Part shown: positions 23,262-32,236 of the stretch, one piece after another
Layout of the letters: every line of letters begins with the position of its first letter
Position numbering within the stretch: position 1 is the stretch's first letter
DNA from: Paractinoplanes lichenicola
GTDB lineage: Bacteria > Actinomycetota > Actinomycetes > Mycobacteriales > Micromonosporaceae
Reading direction: 5' to 3'
NCBI RefSeq assembly: GCF_016785085.1
Contig: NZ_JAENHO010000011.1
Coordinates: forward strand, 1 to 64,000
DNA: 64,000 nucleotides
Position numbers and translations under genes: made by a program
Notes under the pieces: model-generated
Databases searched by the model: none
What the model was told of the DNA's origin: nothing
The model's input: the letters and a program-made list of their open reading frames with translations, nothing else

Positions 23262-25510
23262 GCCGCGGCCGGCACCGCCTCCCACTGCGGCGACGCGGCG
23301 ATCATCTCGGTGGTCGCCGCGGCGTCGGCGGGACGGGCGTAGAAGTAGCCCTGGGCGGCGTCGCAGCCGAGGTCGATCAGCTTGGCCAGGGTCGCCTCGT
23401 CCTCGACGCCCTCGGCGATCGCCCGCAGCTTGAGCGAGTGCGCGAGGGCGATCATGGCGCGGACCACACCTTCGCGGGCCTCGTCGACGGCGATGTCCGA
23501 GACGAAACTCCGATCGATCTTGAGCGCGTCCCAGTGGCGGTCGGCCAGGCGCGACACCGACGAATAGCCGGTGCCGAAGTCGTCGACCGCCACTGCCACG
23601 CCGTGCCGGCGCAGCTCGGCCAGGGTGCCGGTCATGACCGTGTCGTCGACCAGGGCCGTCTCGGTCACCTCGAGGATCAGCGTCTCGGGGGGCGCGTCGT
23701 GCGCCTCGAGCGCGGCCAGCACCAGCGGGACGAGCCTGGCGTCGCTGAGCTGGCGCGGCGACACGTTGACGGCCACCGGCGGGCGCCAGCCGAACTCGCG
23801 CTGCCAGACGTCCTGCTGCGTCAGCACCTGGCTCAGCACCTGCTCGAACACCTGCCCGATGACCCCGACGGTCTCGGCGTGCGGCACGAACGCGTCGGGC
23901 GAGAGCAGCCCACGTTCCGGGTGCCGCCACCGCACGAGGGCCTCCAGCGCGTACAGGCGGCCGGTCGCGAGGTCGATCTCGGGCTGGTAGAAGCATTCCA
24001 GCTCGCCGTTGGCCAGGGCGTGGCGCAGGTCGGTGTCGAGCTTGAGCCGGGCGCCGGCCTCGGCCGCGTACCGGTCGTCGAACCGCTCGGCCCGGCCCCG
24101 GCCGCCGCTCTTGGCCCGATACATGGCCGTGTCGGCGTCGCGCAGCAGCTCGGCCGGGTCGGCCTTGTAGTCGTCGGTGGTCCGCACGCCGACCGACACC
24201 GAGGGGTAGAGCTCGACGCCGTCGATGACGATCGGCTCGGTGAACGTGGTGACCAGCCGCTCGGCCACCACGTCGGTGTCGGCGTCGGAGGCCTCGGGCA
24301 TCAGGATGACGAACTCGTCGCCGCCGAGCCGGGCCACGATGTCGCGGCCGTCGCGCACCGAGGCGACGATCCGCTCGGCGATCGTGACCAGCATCCGGTC
24401 GCCGGCCGCGTGCCCCAGGCTGTCGTTGACGTCCTTGAACCGGTCGAGGTCGCAGAACAGCAGCGCGACCTTGCTGCTGCCGTCGGCGGGCAGCTCGGCC
24501 AGCGCGAACGTGAGGCGGCGGAGCAGCTCGGTGCGGTTGGGCAGCCCGGTCAGCGAGTCCTGGGTGGCGCGCCGGCCCATGTCGCGCAGCGGGCGGCGGA
24601 TCCGGATGGCGGCCAGGCTGGCCGAGACCAGGACGGCCACGCTGACGAGCTGGTCCGCGCCGTCGACGGTCACCGCGGCGTACGCGTCGAGCAGCAGCAC
24701 GCCCGCGATGACCAGCATGTACCGCCGTACGCTCAGGATGTTGGTGGAGACGTGCAGCGGGACGTTGAGCTGCGGCATCTGCGGGTGCAGGGCGGCCGCG
24801 CCGAGCAGCAGCGGCATGAGCATCCAGCCCAGGTCCATCCAGCCGCCGGACTCGTACGTGCCGTTCAGGCTGGCCGTGGCGTAGTAGGCGTCCGAGACGA
24901 ACCAGGCCACCATGCCCGCCACCAGCAGCCGGGCCGGCGCGCGGCGCATCTCCATGCTCAGGCCCGCCCGCAGCGCGCCGAACAGCACGATCAGGGTGCC
25001 GACCGGCGTGCCCACGGCGACCAGGACGGCCAGGCCGTTGCCGCCGCCGCTCAGGGTCGGGCCGATGATGTGGATCCAGTACTGCAGGGCCAGCGGGACC
25101 GTGAGCACGCCCGCCTCGAGGATGCTGTCGCGGCCCGCGTGATGGCTCAGCCGCACCACGGCCAGGACGGCCAGCAGGTGCGCCGCGATGTAGAGCACGT
25201 CGGCGACCGACGGGAACGGCGGGTCGGCGTGCACCACGTCGTAGCCGGCGAAGATGACGTCACCGGCCGCCGACAGGGAGAGCGCGGCGGCCAGCATCAT
25301 CCAGGCCGCCCGGTTGCGGGGCCGGCCCCGCCGCAACCCGATCCAGGCCGCCACGGCCCCGGCGGTGTTGATCGCCGGGAACATCCAGTTGGTGACCTGG
25401 TTGGGCGGGAGCACGACGTAGGCGACGGCGGCGGCCAGGCCGACCAGCAGGAACCACAGCCACGCCCGATTCGAACGGGTCGCGCCGGGTTCTCGCGGCA
25501 GTGCGGGCAT
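23258..25510 (-). CDS. Membrane GGDEF-EAL c-di-GMP turnover protein
   Basis: 750 residues. About nine N-terminal membrane helices (residues 15-310) form an uncharacterised sensor. A GGDEF domain follows (QDSLTGLPNRTEL, ARLGGDEFVILMP, catalytic motif intact), then an EAL domain (LYALEALVRWRHP, with VDDFGTGYSS and KIDRSFV also intact). Both synthesis and hydrolysis of c-di-GMP are possible from the motifs. It overlaps the convergent gene's stop by 4 bp. Confidence 0.9.
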   Translation of the reverse strand: MPALPREPGATRSNRAWLWFLLVGLAAAVAYVVLPPNQVTNWMFPAINTAGAVAAWIGLRRGRPRNRAAWMMLAAALSLSAAGDVIFAGYDVVHADPPFPSVADVLYIAAHLLAVLAVVRLSHHAGRDSILEAGVLTVPLALQYWIHIIGPTLSGGGNGLAVLVAVGTPVGTLIVLFGALRAGLSMEMRRAPARLLVAGMVAWFVSDAYYATASLNGTYESGGWMDLGWMLMPLLLGAAALHPQMPQLNVPLHVSTNILSVRRYMLVIAGVLLLDAYAAVTVDGADQLVSVAVLVSASLAAIRIRRPLRDMGRRATQDSLTGLPNRTELLRRLTFALAELPADGSSKVALLFCDLDRFKDVNDSLGHAAGDRMLVTIAERIVASVRDGRDIVARLGGDEFVILMPEASDADTDVVAERLVTTFTEPIVIDGVELYPSVSVGVRTTDDYKADPAELLRDADTAMYRAKSGGRGRAERFDDRYAAEAGARLKLDTDLRHALANGELECFYQPEIDLATGRLYALEALVRWRHPERGLLSPDAFVPHAETVGVIGQVFEQVLSQVLTQQDVWQREFGWRPPVAVNVSPRQLSDARLVPLVLAALEAHDAPPETLILEVTETALVDDTVMTGTLAELRRHGVAVAVDDFGTGYSSVSRLADRHWDALKIDRSFVSDIAVDEAREGVVRAMIALAHSLKLRAIAEGVEDEATLAKLIDLGCDAAQGYFYARPADAAATTEMIAASPQWEAVPAAA

Positions 25511-25677
25511 GGGGTCTCCGGCCGGTTGCGCCTGAGTTGCGGACTCGGTGGTGATCGGCGGCGCGGGGGCCGACTTGACGGGACGTCGGACAAGTCACAC
25601 CCCGCCTGAGCCCATCGCTTATGGGCCCTGGATCCTCAGCGATGTTCCGCGGCGCGGCCCGCCGGTTGACTGGGGGC

Positions 25678-26169
25678 ATGTTCGCATTGAGAGTGACCGC
25701 ACTGATCGCGGCGACGATGACCACGGGTCTGATGGCCGGCGTGTTCGGCCTCTATCAGCACACGGTGATGGTGGGGCTGGGCCGCAGCGACGACCGCACC
25801 TTCATCGGGGCGTTCCAGGCCCTGGACCGGGCGATCATCAACCCCTGGTTCATGCTCAGCTTCGGCGGCGCCCTGCTCTTCACGGCCGTGGCCGCCTTCC
25901 TCAGCCCCGGACGCCAGATCCTGCCCTGGGTGCTGGCCGCGCTGGTGCTCTACATCGTGGTCTTCGGGATCACCGTCGCCGTCAACGTGCCGATGAACGA
26001 CGCGCTCAAGGCGGCCGGCTCCCCCGACACCATCACCGACCTGGCCGCCGTACGGGAGGCTTTCAACGAGGCCCGCTGGGTCGCCTTCAACCTCGTGCGC
26101 ACCATCGCCACCACCGCCGCCTTCGGCTGCCTGTGCTGGGCACTGGTCGTGCGGGGCAAGCTCGGTTAG
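25678..26169 (+). CDS. DUF1772 (anthrone-oxygenase-like) membrane protein
   Basis: A 163-residue protein with four predicted helices. The start (ALIAATMTTGLMAGVFGLY), the VNVPMNDALK loop after helix three and EAFNEARWVAFNLVRT are typical of DUF1772. The family includes fungal anthrone oxygenases, but most bacterial members have no assigned reaction. ATG at 25678 matches homology. The stop overlaps that of the convergent response regulator. Confidence 0.8.
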   Translation: MFALRVTALIAATMTTGLMAGVFGLYQHTVMVGLGRSDDRTFIGAFQALDRAIINPWFMLSFGGALLFTAVAAFLSPGRQILPWVLAALVLYIVVFGITVAVNVPMNDALKAAGSPDTITDLAAVREAFNEARWVAFNLVRTIATTAAFGCLCWALVVRGKLG

Positions 26170-26789
26170 AGGCCGGCGTCCCGGGCCCGGGCGATCGCCT
26201 CGGCCCGGCTGGCCACGTGCAGCTTGGCGAAGACGTTGCTGACGTAGTTGCGGACCGTCTTCGGGCTCAGCCCCAGCGCCCCCGCGATCGCGTCGTTGGG
26301 CCGGCCCCGGGCCATCAGCTGCAGCACGTTGCGCTCGCTGGCCGTCAGTCCCGGGAACGGATCGGCCGGCCGGGCCGCGAAGAACGTCACGATCCGGCCC
26401 GCGACGGCCGGGCTGAAGAGGGCCTCCCCGCGGGCGACCGAACGGATGGCCCGCGTCAGGTCCTCCTCGTCGGTGTCCTTCAGGACGTAGCCCCGGGCAC
26501 CCGCCCGCAGCGCCGCGAAGACCGAGTCGTCGTCCTCGAACATCGTGATGACCAGGATGTGCGGCGGCTCGGCCAGGGCGGTCAGGCGGCGGATCGCGGT
26601 CAGGCCGTCACCGCCGGGCATGTGCAGGTCGAGCAGGATCAGCCGGGGACGCAGGGACTCGGTCAGGGCGACGGCCCCGGCGCCGTCGGTGGCCTCGCCG
26701 ACCACCTCGACGTCGGGCATCGTGGCCAGCAGCGCGCGCAGGCCCCGGCGGAACATCGGGTGGTCGTCGGCGATCAGGACGGTGATCAT
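26166..26789 (-). CDS. NarL/LuxR family response regulator
   Basis: 207 residues. The N-terminal receiver domain has the acidic pair (IADDHPMFRRG), phospho-acceptor Asp in LILLDLHMPGGDG (about residue 54) and the conserved Lys in YVLKDT. The C-terminal LuxR helix-turn-helix reads LTASERNVLQLMARG...NDAIAGALGLSPKTVRNYVSNVFAKL. Its ATG overlaps the stop of the histidine kinase gene as ATGA, so the two form a cognate pair. The regulon is unknown. Confidence 0.9.
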   Translation of the reverse strand: MITVLIADDHPMFRRGLRALLATMPDVEVVGEATDGAGAVALTESLRPRLILLDLHMPGGDGLTAIRRLTALAEPPHILVITMFEDDDSVFAALRAGARGYVLKDTDEEDLTRAIRSVARGEALFSPAVAGRIVTFFAARPADPFPGLTASERNVLQLMARGRPNDAIAGALGLSPKTVRNYVSNVFAKLHVASRAEAIARARDAGL

Positions 26790-27964
26790 CGGGTGGCCCG
26801 CGGGACGGTGACGACGACCTCGGTGCCGCCGCCGGGGGCCGGGCCGATGTGCAGCGTGCCGCCGAGCTCGGTGCTGCGTTCGCGCATCGAGCGGTGGCCC
26901 ACCCCGGGAAGATAGTCGCCGGGCAGGCCGCGGCCGTCGTCGGTGACGGTCAGGGTCACGGCGTGCGGATCGGTCGCCAGGGTGATCGTGCAGCCGGTGG
27001 CCTCGGCGTGCCGGGCCGCGTTGTGCAGGGCCTCGGCGGCGATGCGATAGAGGGCGACCTCGACGGCCGCCGGCAGCGCGGGCATCGGGTCGGGGGCAGT
27101 CACCACGCGAGGCAGCCCGGTCAGGTTGCGCAGCGCCTCGACCAGCCCGAGCTCGTCGAGCATGGGCGGGCGCAGCTCGTAGACCAGGCGGCGGATGTCG
27201 GCGGTGGCCTGGCGGACGTCGGCCCGCAGCTCGGCCGCCAGCGCGGTCGCGGCGGCCGGGTCCGGCTCGATGCTGCGCTGCAGGACGCCGAGCCGCAGGG
27301 CCAGCGAGGCCAGCGTGGGGCCGAGACCGTCGTGCAGGTCGCGGCGGATCCGGCGGCGCTCCTCCTCGCGGGCGGCCACGAGCTGCTCGCGCGACTGCTG
27401 CACGGCGGCCGACAGCTCGGTCGCGTGCAGGGTGATCGCCACCTGGCGCCCCAGGTCCTCCAGCAGCCGCATGTCGGCGGCCGACAGCCGGTCCCGGCGG
27501 CGGCGCGCGCTGACCCGCAGGGTGCCGACCGGGTGGCCCTGGAACGTGAGCGGGATGGCGGTGATCGGGGCACCCTCCGGAGCCGCCCCGTGCGAGGTCA
27601 CCACCCGCCCGTCGGCCTCGATCTCGACGTACGGGAGGCTCATGGTGCTAGCGAGGGCGGCCGCCACCGAGGGCAGAAGCTGGCGGGAGACGTGGCCGGC
27701 CACCTCGTACGCGTTGTCGCGCTGACCGAAGGCGAGCTGGTAGACGCTGCGGTCGAGGTGGGCCGACACGGGGGCCCAGCTGGCCGCGACCACGGCGAAC
27801 GCGATCGCGTGCGACCACCAGGGGATCTCGTCGAGCGAGCCGATCGGCCGGTGCGGCCAGGTGGCGGCCACCGCGCACAGGGCGGCCACCACGAAGGCGT
27901 ACCAGATAAGCAGGAACGGGTAGAGCAGCTGGTAGAGCCGCCGGGCCGCCGCCTCAGACCGCAC
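26786..27964 (-). CDS. NarL-type sensor histidine kinase
   Basis: 392 residues. Two membrane helices near the start (LLIWYAFVVAALCAVA; IAFAVVAASWA), a GAF-like segment (about 110-190), then a HisKA_3 domain with the phospho-His in RRIRRDLHDGLGPTLASL and a HATPase_c domain (EALHNAARHAEA N box; TDDGRGLPGD G1 box). It phosphorylates the adjacent response regulator. Its start lies 11 bp inside the upstream small membrane protein gene, giving a three-gene unit. Confidence 0.9.
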   Translation of the reverse strand: MRSEAAARRLYQLLYPFLLIWYAFVVAALCAVAATWPHRPIGSLDEIPWWSHAIAFAVVAASWAPVSAHLDRSVYQLAFGQRDNAYEVAGHVSRQLLPSVAAALASTMSLPYVEIEADGRVVTSHGAAPEGAPITAIPLTFQGHPVGTLRVSARRRRDRLSAADMRLLEDLGRQVAITLHATELSAAVQQSREQLVAAREEERRRIRRDLHDGLGPTLASLALRLGVLQRSIEPDPAAATALAAELRADVRQATADIRRLVYELRPPMLDELGLVEALRNLTGLPRVVTAPDPMPALPAAVEVALYRIAAEALHNAARHAEATGCTITLATDPHAVTLTVTDDGRGLPGDYLPGVGHRSMRERSTELGGTLHIGPAPGGGTEVVVTVPRATR

Positions 27965-28334
27965 TGACCACCCGTTCCCGCCACAGGCAGAGCGAGATCA
28001 CCGTGACGTGGTGCACGAGCATGACCGACGCGAACGCGATCGCCCCCGCACCCGTGTCGAACAGCAGCGAGCCCACCGCCTGGATGATCCAGAACGCGTT
28101 GACCGCGATCAGCAGCACCGCGCCCCACTTCTGCAGGCGCCAGGCCCCGTACGCGGCCACGAGCGCGACCACGTCGGAGGTGAAGCTGCCCAGCACGAGC
28201 GCGAACGGATCGCGGCTGTCCTCCGCCCCGAGCACGAGGTTGGGCAGGTCGAACGCCACGATGCCGATGATCGCCACCAGCACCGACAGCACGGCCGCGA
28301 CTTTCAGCGCGGTCGATCGGGTCATGAATCCCAT
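27954..28334 (-). CDS. Small membrane protein of the two-component operon
   Basis: 126 residues with four predicted helices (VAAVLSVLVAIIGIVAFD; ALVLGSFTSDVVALVAAYGAW; WGAVLLIAVNAFWIIQAVGSL; IAFASVMLVHHVTVISL). I do not recognise the family. It overlaps the histidine kinase start by 11 bp, so it may supply a sensing or accessory role; that is inferred from position only. An alternative ATG is three codons downstream at 28325. Confidence 0.7.
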   Translation of the reverse strand: MGFMTRSTALKVAAVLSVLVAIIGIVAFDLPNLVLGAEDSRDPFALVLGSFTSDVVALVAAYGAWRLQKWGAVLLIAVNAFWIIQAVGSLLFDTGAGAIAFASVMLVHHVTVISLCLWRERVVSAV

Positions 28335-28411
28335 GAGAAGGCCTCCCGGTCTTGCTTGTCGAGGCCTTCACGCTAGAAATCCCGCGTCCCACCGGTCACG
28401 AGGCCGATGTC

Positions 28412-28608
28412 CTACGTGTTCGGGACACCCTCCTGGGACGCGAACTCGACCAGCTCCGCCCCGTCACGCACCCACAGGAACCGCGGGTCCTCGTGCTCCG
28501 AGGCGTACAGGGTGACCGTCTCGGTCCCGCGGGACAACGCCTCCACCACCTCGGGCAGCACAAACCCTTTCCCGTACGGGTCCTGGCCGCCCCCAACCGC
28601 ATCGAGCC
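28412..28608 (-). pseudogene. Degenerate DUF6461-like fragment
   Basis: On the minus strand an open frame without a start reads DPYGKGFVLPEVVEALSRG and then TETVTLYASEHEDPRFLWVRDGAEL before a TAG at 28412-28414. It aligns by eye with the intact DUF6461 protein encoded at 34123-35358 (EPNGFF...EQVTFYRSEH.APEFLWAVDGD). The N-terminal part is missing and is replaced by the dispersed 89-bp repeat. I read it as the relic of a second DUF6461 gene. Confidence 0.5.
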
Positions 28609-28696
28609 CGAACCGGGCGCTCCTCGCGACCTGCGTAATCCCCCAGGCCGTAGCGCGCGACCGGGATGTTCCCGGTGGCCGGGCACGACGCGCCCT
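28608..28696 (+). repeat. Dispersed repeat, copy A (inverted relative to copy at 49227-49319)
   Basis: About 89 bp starting CCGAACCGGGCGCTCCTCGC and ending GGCACGACGCGCCCT match the reverse complement of 49227-49319 with about five mismatches. Weaker similarity continues to about 28563 (CCCTTTTCCCGTACGGG-like). It includes a short hairpin CCGGG-ATGTT-CCCGG. It lies between a DUF6461 relic and the stop of a SnoaL-like gene. Apart from the relic and this repeat, 28335-28705 is empty. Confidence 0.75.
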
Positions 28697-28705
28697 CGGC
28701 CGCGG

Positions 28706-29068
28706 CTAGCTCGGTGCGGGGTCGAAGAAGCCGTACACCGTGGCGAGCCGGCCGTTCGCCGTGTGTGCGATGACGTCCATCCCGGTGGCGATCGGTTCGC
28801 CGGCTTCGGGCCCGAACTCCCAGCCGAACCGGGCCAGCTCGTGGTGGGCGTCGATCGGGCCGGCCGGCCGGAAGGTCACGCCGGGGTGGAGACGGTGGAA
28901 GCCGCTGATCATGGCGTCGATCTGGTCCGGGCCGGTCGCGGCGTTGACCGGGTCGAAGTATCGGCCGTCCGGTTCCCAGATCGCGTCGATCTCGGCTCGG
29001 CGGTGTGCGGACTCGGTGTCGTTCCAGGTGGCCACGTAGCGTCCGACGAGCTGGGCGATGTCGATCAC
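28706..29068 (-). CDS. SnoaL-like (NTF2-fold) protein
   Basis: 120 residues with the SnoaL/NTF2 pattern: an opening helix (VGRYVATWNDTESAHRRAEID), WEPDGRYFDPVNAATG, and closing strands (GMDVIAHTANGRLATVYGFF). Members are small-molecule isomerases, hydrolases or binding proteins. The ATG overlaps the stop of the quinone reductase gene as ATGA (29065-29068), so the two are probably made together under the MarR regulator. Confidence 0.8.
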   Translation of the reverse strand: MIDIAQLVGRYVATWNDTESAHRRAEIDAIWEPDGRYFDPVNAATGPDQIDAMISGFHRLHPGVTFRPAGPIDAHHELARFGWEFGPEAGEPIATGMDVIAHTANGRLATVYGFFDPAPS

Positions 29069-30069
29069 GGGACGAGGACGACCTTGCCGATGGTGGCGCC
29101 GCGTTCCAGCAGGGTGTGGGCGGCGGCGGCTTCGGCCAGCGGGAAGCTCGTCACGCGCGGGAGCGAGACCGTGCCGTCGGCCAGCCAGCCCATCAGCTGC
29201 CCGGTGATGGCACCGGTCTCCGCCTGGCGGTCGGTGAACCAGTAGCCGACGTTGAAGCCGATCAGCTCGTGGCCCGGGGCGGGGTTGAACAGCGACGCCT
29301 TCACCGCGGCGGAGTCGATCGGGCGGTCGTACTCGCCGACGTAGCCGTAGGCGACCACCCGCCCGAAGGTGGCCAGGACGGAGAGCGTCTCGGCCAGGTG
29401 GCCCGGCCCGGTCAGCTCCAGGGCGACGTCGACTCCGCGGCCACCGGTGAGCCGCTTGATCTCCTCCGTCCAGCCGGGCGCACGGTAGTCGATGACGTGG
29501 TCGGCGCCGAGATCGACCGCGATCTTCCGCTTCTCCTCGGTGCCGGCGCCCGCGATGACGGTCGCGCCGAGGGCCTTGGCGACCTGCACCGCGTAGCTGC
29601 CGAACCCGCCCGCGGCCGCCGGCACGAACACCGTCTCCCCCGCCTTCAACCGGGCCGCCCCGATCAGCAGCACGGCCGCGCTCACACCGACGACAGACAG
29701 ACCCGCCGCCCGTACGGGATCCAAACCGGCCGGCACCGGGAACAGGCCCTCGGCCCTGGTCGCGACCAGCTCGGCGTAACCCCCGTTGCCCAGCGGACCG
29801 GCCTGCCCGAAGACCCGGTCACCCACTGCCAGGCTCTCGACGCCGGCACCGAGCGCGACGACCGTGCCGGCCACCTCCGCACCCGGGACGAACGGCAGCG
29901 GCGTGGGCATGTCGAAGGGCACACCCTTGCGGCGCAGGACGTCCATGAAGTTCACGCCGGCCGCCTCGACCCGGACCAGGGCCTCGCCGGGTCCGGCCTG
30001 CGGGTCCGGCAGTTCGACCAGCTCGAGGACGTCGGCCGGGCCGGTCTCGCTCATCTGCATGGCCTTCAT
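29065..30069 (-). CDS. Zinc-independent quinone oxidoreductase / alcohol dehydrogenase-like (MDR) protein
   Basis: 334 residues of the medium-chain dehydrogenase/reductase family. The N-terminal GroES-like domain lacks the catalytic-zinc Cys; VEAAGVNFMDVLRRKG is typical of quinone reductases. The NAD(P)-binding motif is AAAGGFGSYAVQVAKALGA. It probably reduces quinones or enones with NADPH. GGGAG lies nine bases before the ATG at 30069. It is divergent from a MarR gene with repeats and a palindrome between them, the usual arrangement for redox- or electrophile-induced reductases. Confidence 0.85.
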   Translation of the reverse strand: MKAMQMSETGPADVLELVELPDPQAGPGEALVRVEAAGVNFMDVLRRKGVPFDMPTPLPFVPGAEVAGTVVALGAGVESLAVGDRVFGQAGPLGNGGYAELVATRAEGLFPVPAGLDPVRAAGLSVVGVSAAVLLIGAARLKAGETVFVPAAAGGFGSYAVQVAKALGATVIAGAGTEEKRKIAVDLGADHVIDYRAPGWTEEIKRLTGGRGVDVALELTGPGHLAETLSVLATFGRVVAYGYVGEYDRPIDSAAVKASLFNPAPGHELIGFNVGYWFTDRQAETGAITGQLMGWLADGTVSLPRVTSFPLAEAAAAHTLLERGATIGKVVLVP

Positions 30070-30089
30070 TAAGCTCAACTCCCACGACT

Positions 30090-30142
30090 TATGTGGCTGG
30101 CCAAGCAAATGCTTGGCTGGCCCCATATTTATGTGGCTGGCC
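30090..30142. promoter_or_regulatory. MarR-type operator region between divergent genes
   Basis: A 16-bp palindrome CCAAGCA-AA-TGCTTGG lies at 30101-30116. It is flanked by a direct repeat of TATGTGGCTGGCC at 30090-30102 and 30130-30142, and TTGGCTGGCC recurs at 30113-30122. All are in the gap between the quinone reductase and marR starts, so they are the likely binding sites of the regulator. Confidence 0.65.
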
Positions 30143-30183
30143 CTGTATTGCAAGTGATGGTCACCACAGCAGAGGAGATGCCC

Positions 30184-30678
30184 GTGGCCCCGGACGACAC
30201 CGAGCCGCCCATGCACACAACCGCGCTGTCCGCGCTCGCGCCGTTGAGCTTCGGCACGCTCACGCTCTGGCGGGCGATGCACAACTTCGCCAACGACATG
30301 CTGCTCGAGCTGGGGCTCTACCCCGGCCAGGAGCTGATCCTGCTGCAGCTCTACGACGCCGACGGCCAGACCCACACCGACCTGCAACGGGCCGTACGGC
30401 TCGACCACTCCACCGTCTCGCGCACCGTCCGGCGCATGGAACAGGCGGGACTGCTCACCCGCAGCCCCGGCGAGAAGGACAAGCGCGCCATGGTCGTCTC
30501 GCTGACCGAGCAGGGGCGGGCGCTGCAACCCCGAGTCGTCGAGTTGTGGTCGACGGTGGAGACCGTGATGACCGAGATCCTCACGAACGACCAGCAGAGC
30601 GACTTCATCGAGCTCGCGAGCCGCCTGGAACAGAAGCTGCTCACGGCCCGGCTCAACGCTCGGCGAACATCCTCATGA
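30184..30678 (+). CDS. MarR family transcriptional regulator
   Basis: About 164 residues. The winged helix reads LYPGQELILLQLYDADGQTHTDLQRAVRLDHSTVSRTVRRMEQAGLLTRSPGEKDKRAMVVSLTEQG, with the conserved D-x-R of the wing (GEKDKRA). AGAGGAG at 30171-30177 favours GTG at 30184 (spacing 6) over the ATGs at 30157 and 30178. It probably controls itself and the divergent quinone reductase. Its stop overlaps the next ATG as ATGA. Confidence 0.9.
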   Translation: MAPDDTEPPMHTTALSALAPLSFGTLTLWRAMHNFANDMLLELGLYPGQELILLQLYDADGQTHTDLQRAVRLDHSTVSRTVRRMEQAGLLTRSPGEKDKRAMVVSLTEQGRALQPRVVELWSTVETVMTEILTNDQQSDFIELASRLEQKLLTARLNARRTSS

Positions 30679-31616
30679 CCGACGGCGACTGGCGGGAAGG
30701 CGGGTTCCGGCAGCGCCGCCCCTCCGCGCAGACCCTCGACTGGGTCGCGGCGTCGATGGGCCCGAGCAGTCGCGTCGTCGGCTGGCGCCGGTTGACCGGT
30801 GGCGTCAGCTCGGCCATGCATCGGCTGACTGTCGAACGTCAACGAACACGCACCTTCGTCGTCCTGCGGCAATACCCGGACGACCTCGGCCTGCAGGCGA
30901 GCCTGGCCCAGGAGATCGCCAATCTGGGCGTGGTGGCGGACAGCGGGCTTCCGGTCCCCCGCATCCTGGCTTCCGATGTCGGCGGCGCTTCAACCGGGGG
31001 CATACCCTCGTTGCTGATGACCCGGCTGCCGGGGCATGTCGGCCTCAGCCCGGCGGAACCTCGAACGTGGCTGACGAGAATCGCGGAACTTGCCGCGTTG
31101 CTGCACTCCCTCGATCTCCCCGCGAAAACGTTCGACCCCTGGACGGATTCCTGGATCACTCCACCCTTCCGAGTGCCGGCCGGAGCCCAAAAGCCGGCCG
31201 TATGGAAGGCGGCCTTCGACGCCATGACAACGCCGCCACCGAGGAACACCACCGTCTTTCTGCACGGCGATTTCCTGCCCGTCAACCTGCTGTGGTCACG
31301 CGGGAGGATCACCGGGCTGACCGACTGGAACTCCATCCACCGCGGATCACGCGCGATCGACATCGGACACTGCCGGCGATACCTGGCCGCCCTCTACACG
31401 CCCGAATGGGCCGACCAACTGCGGTCGCTCTACGAGTCGATCGCCGGGGTGACTCTCGACCCGTGGTGGGACCTGTACGCCCTGCTGCACTACAACGACG
31501 ACGGCCCGAAGTGGATCGAACGTCAGGTCGCCGGCCGTCACCCCGTCGACGTGCCCGGCATGACTTCCCGGGTCGAGGCCACCGTCGAGACAACGCTACG
31601 ACGCCTCGATCGTTAG
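30675..31616 (+). CDS. Aminoglycoside phosphotransferase (APH) family protein
   Basis: 313 residues with the APH/choline-kinase fold. The catalytic loop is VFLHGDFLPVNLLW (Asp of HGD), and the metal-binding Asp is in RITGLTDWNSI. The family phosphorylates aminoglycosides, macrolides or small metabolites; the substrate is not predictable. Start ATG 30675 overlaps the marR stop, so the pair is cotranscribed. Confidence 0.8.
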   Translation: MTDGDWREGGFRQRRPSAQTLDWVAASMGPSSRVVGWRRLTGGVSSAMHRLTVERQRTRTFVVLRQYPDDLGLQASLAQEIANLGVVADSGLPVPRILASDVGGASTGGIPSLLMTRLPGHVGLSPAEPRTWLTRIAELAALLHSLDLPAKTFDPWTDSWITPPFRVPAGAQKPAVWKAAFDAMTTPPPRNTTVFLHGDFLPVNLLWSRGRITGLTDWNSIHRGSRAIDIGHCRRYLAALYTPEWADQLRSLYESIAGVTLDPWWDLYALLHYNDDGPKWIERQVAGRHPVDVPGMTSRVEATVETTLRRLDR

Positions 31617-31625
31617 GCTCACTCG

Positions 31626-32072
31626 ATGCCGTTCCGAGCCGCAGTCGCCGTCTACGGAATCCTCCGCGACGGGCCCCGACTGCTCCTGATGCGCCGGGCG
31701 AACACCGGCTACCGCGACGGGCAATACAGCCTCCCCGCCGGCCACCTCGACGGCGGCGAGGACGCAATCTCCGGCCTGATCCGCGAGCTGCGGGAGGAGC
31801 TGGCAATCGAGGTCAACCCGCCCGACTGCCACCTGGCCCTGCTCCTGCATTCCGCAGCCGAGGACGCCGACGACTCGGAATACCTCAACCTCTTCTTCAA
31901 CGTCGACACTTGGAGCGGCGAGCCCCGCATAGCCGAGCCAGACAAATGCAGTGAGCTGCAATGGTTCGACGAGCACGCACTCCCGGCCGACCTGGTGGAC
32001 TACGTAAGGGTCGCGCTGGCCGCCATCGCCCGCGGCGAGCCGCTGGCCCTGCACGGCTGGAGAGCTACCTGA
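31626..32072 (+). CDS. NUDIX hydrolase
   Basis: 148 residues with a complete Nudix box, GHLDGGEDAISGLIRELREE (Gx5Ex7REUxEE). The family hydrolyses nucleoside diphosphate derivatives with Mg2+. VYGILRDGPRLLLMRRANTGY and YSLPAGHLDGGE suggest a MutT/ADP-ribose type; the substrate is not known. It follows the APH gene by 9 bp on the same strand. Confidence 0.9.
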   Translation: MPFRAAVAVYGILRDGPRLLLMRRANTGYRDGQYSLPAGHLDGGEDAISGLIRELREELAIEVNPPDCHLALLLHSAAEDADDSEYLNLFFNVDTWSGEPRIAEPDKCSELQWFDEHALPADLVDYVRVALAAIARGEPLALHGWRAT

Positions 32073-32236
32073 GGTATCCCCGGCAGAGATGGGTCGGGGT
32101 GCGCCCCGAACGCCACCGCAACAGCCCCCCGGTCCCGGCGACGAGCCGGAATCAGCAGCGCCACGGCCAAGCCCAGCAACAACCACAACTGAGCGGCGTC
32201 GACCACGGGCAACCATGGGAGCCGCACAGACGTCAC
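32000..32236 (-). CDS. Possible small membrane protein overlapping the NUDIX gene
   Basis: A 78-codon frame with one hydrophobic helix (AAQLWLLLGLAVALLI) followed by ARRRDR. Its ATG overlaps the GNAT gene's stop as ATGA. The last 24 codons run antisense into the NUDIX gene. Coupling and the helix argue for a real gene; the overlap and lack of a known family argue against. Otherwise 32073-32232 is empty. Confidence 0.3.
   Translation of the reverse strand: MTSVRLPWLPVVDAAQLWLLLGLAVALLIPARRRDRGAVAVAFGAHPDPSLPGIPQVALQPCRASGSPRAMAASATLT

Noticed and set aside
28407..28709. 100-residue plus-strand frame over copy A of the dispersed repeat
   Set aside because: The minus strand carries a clear DUF6461-like fragment; the plus frame has no family or start signal.
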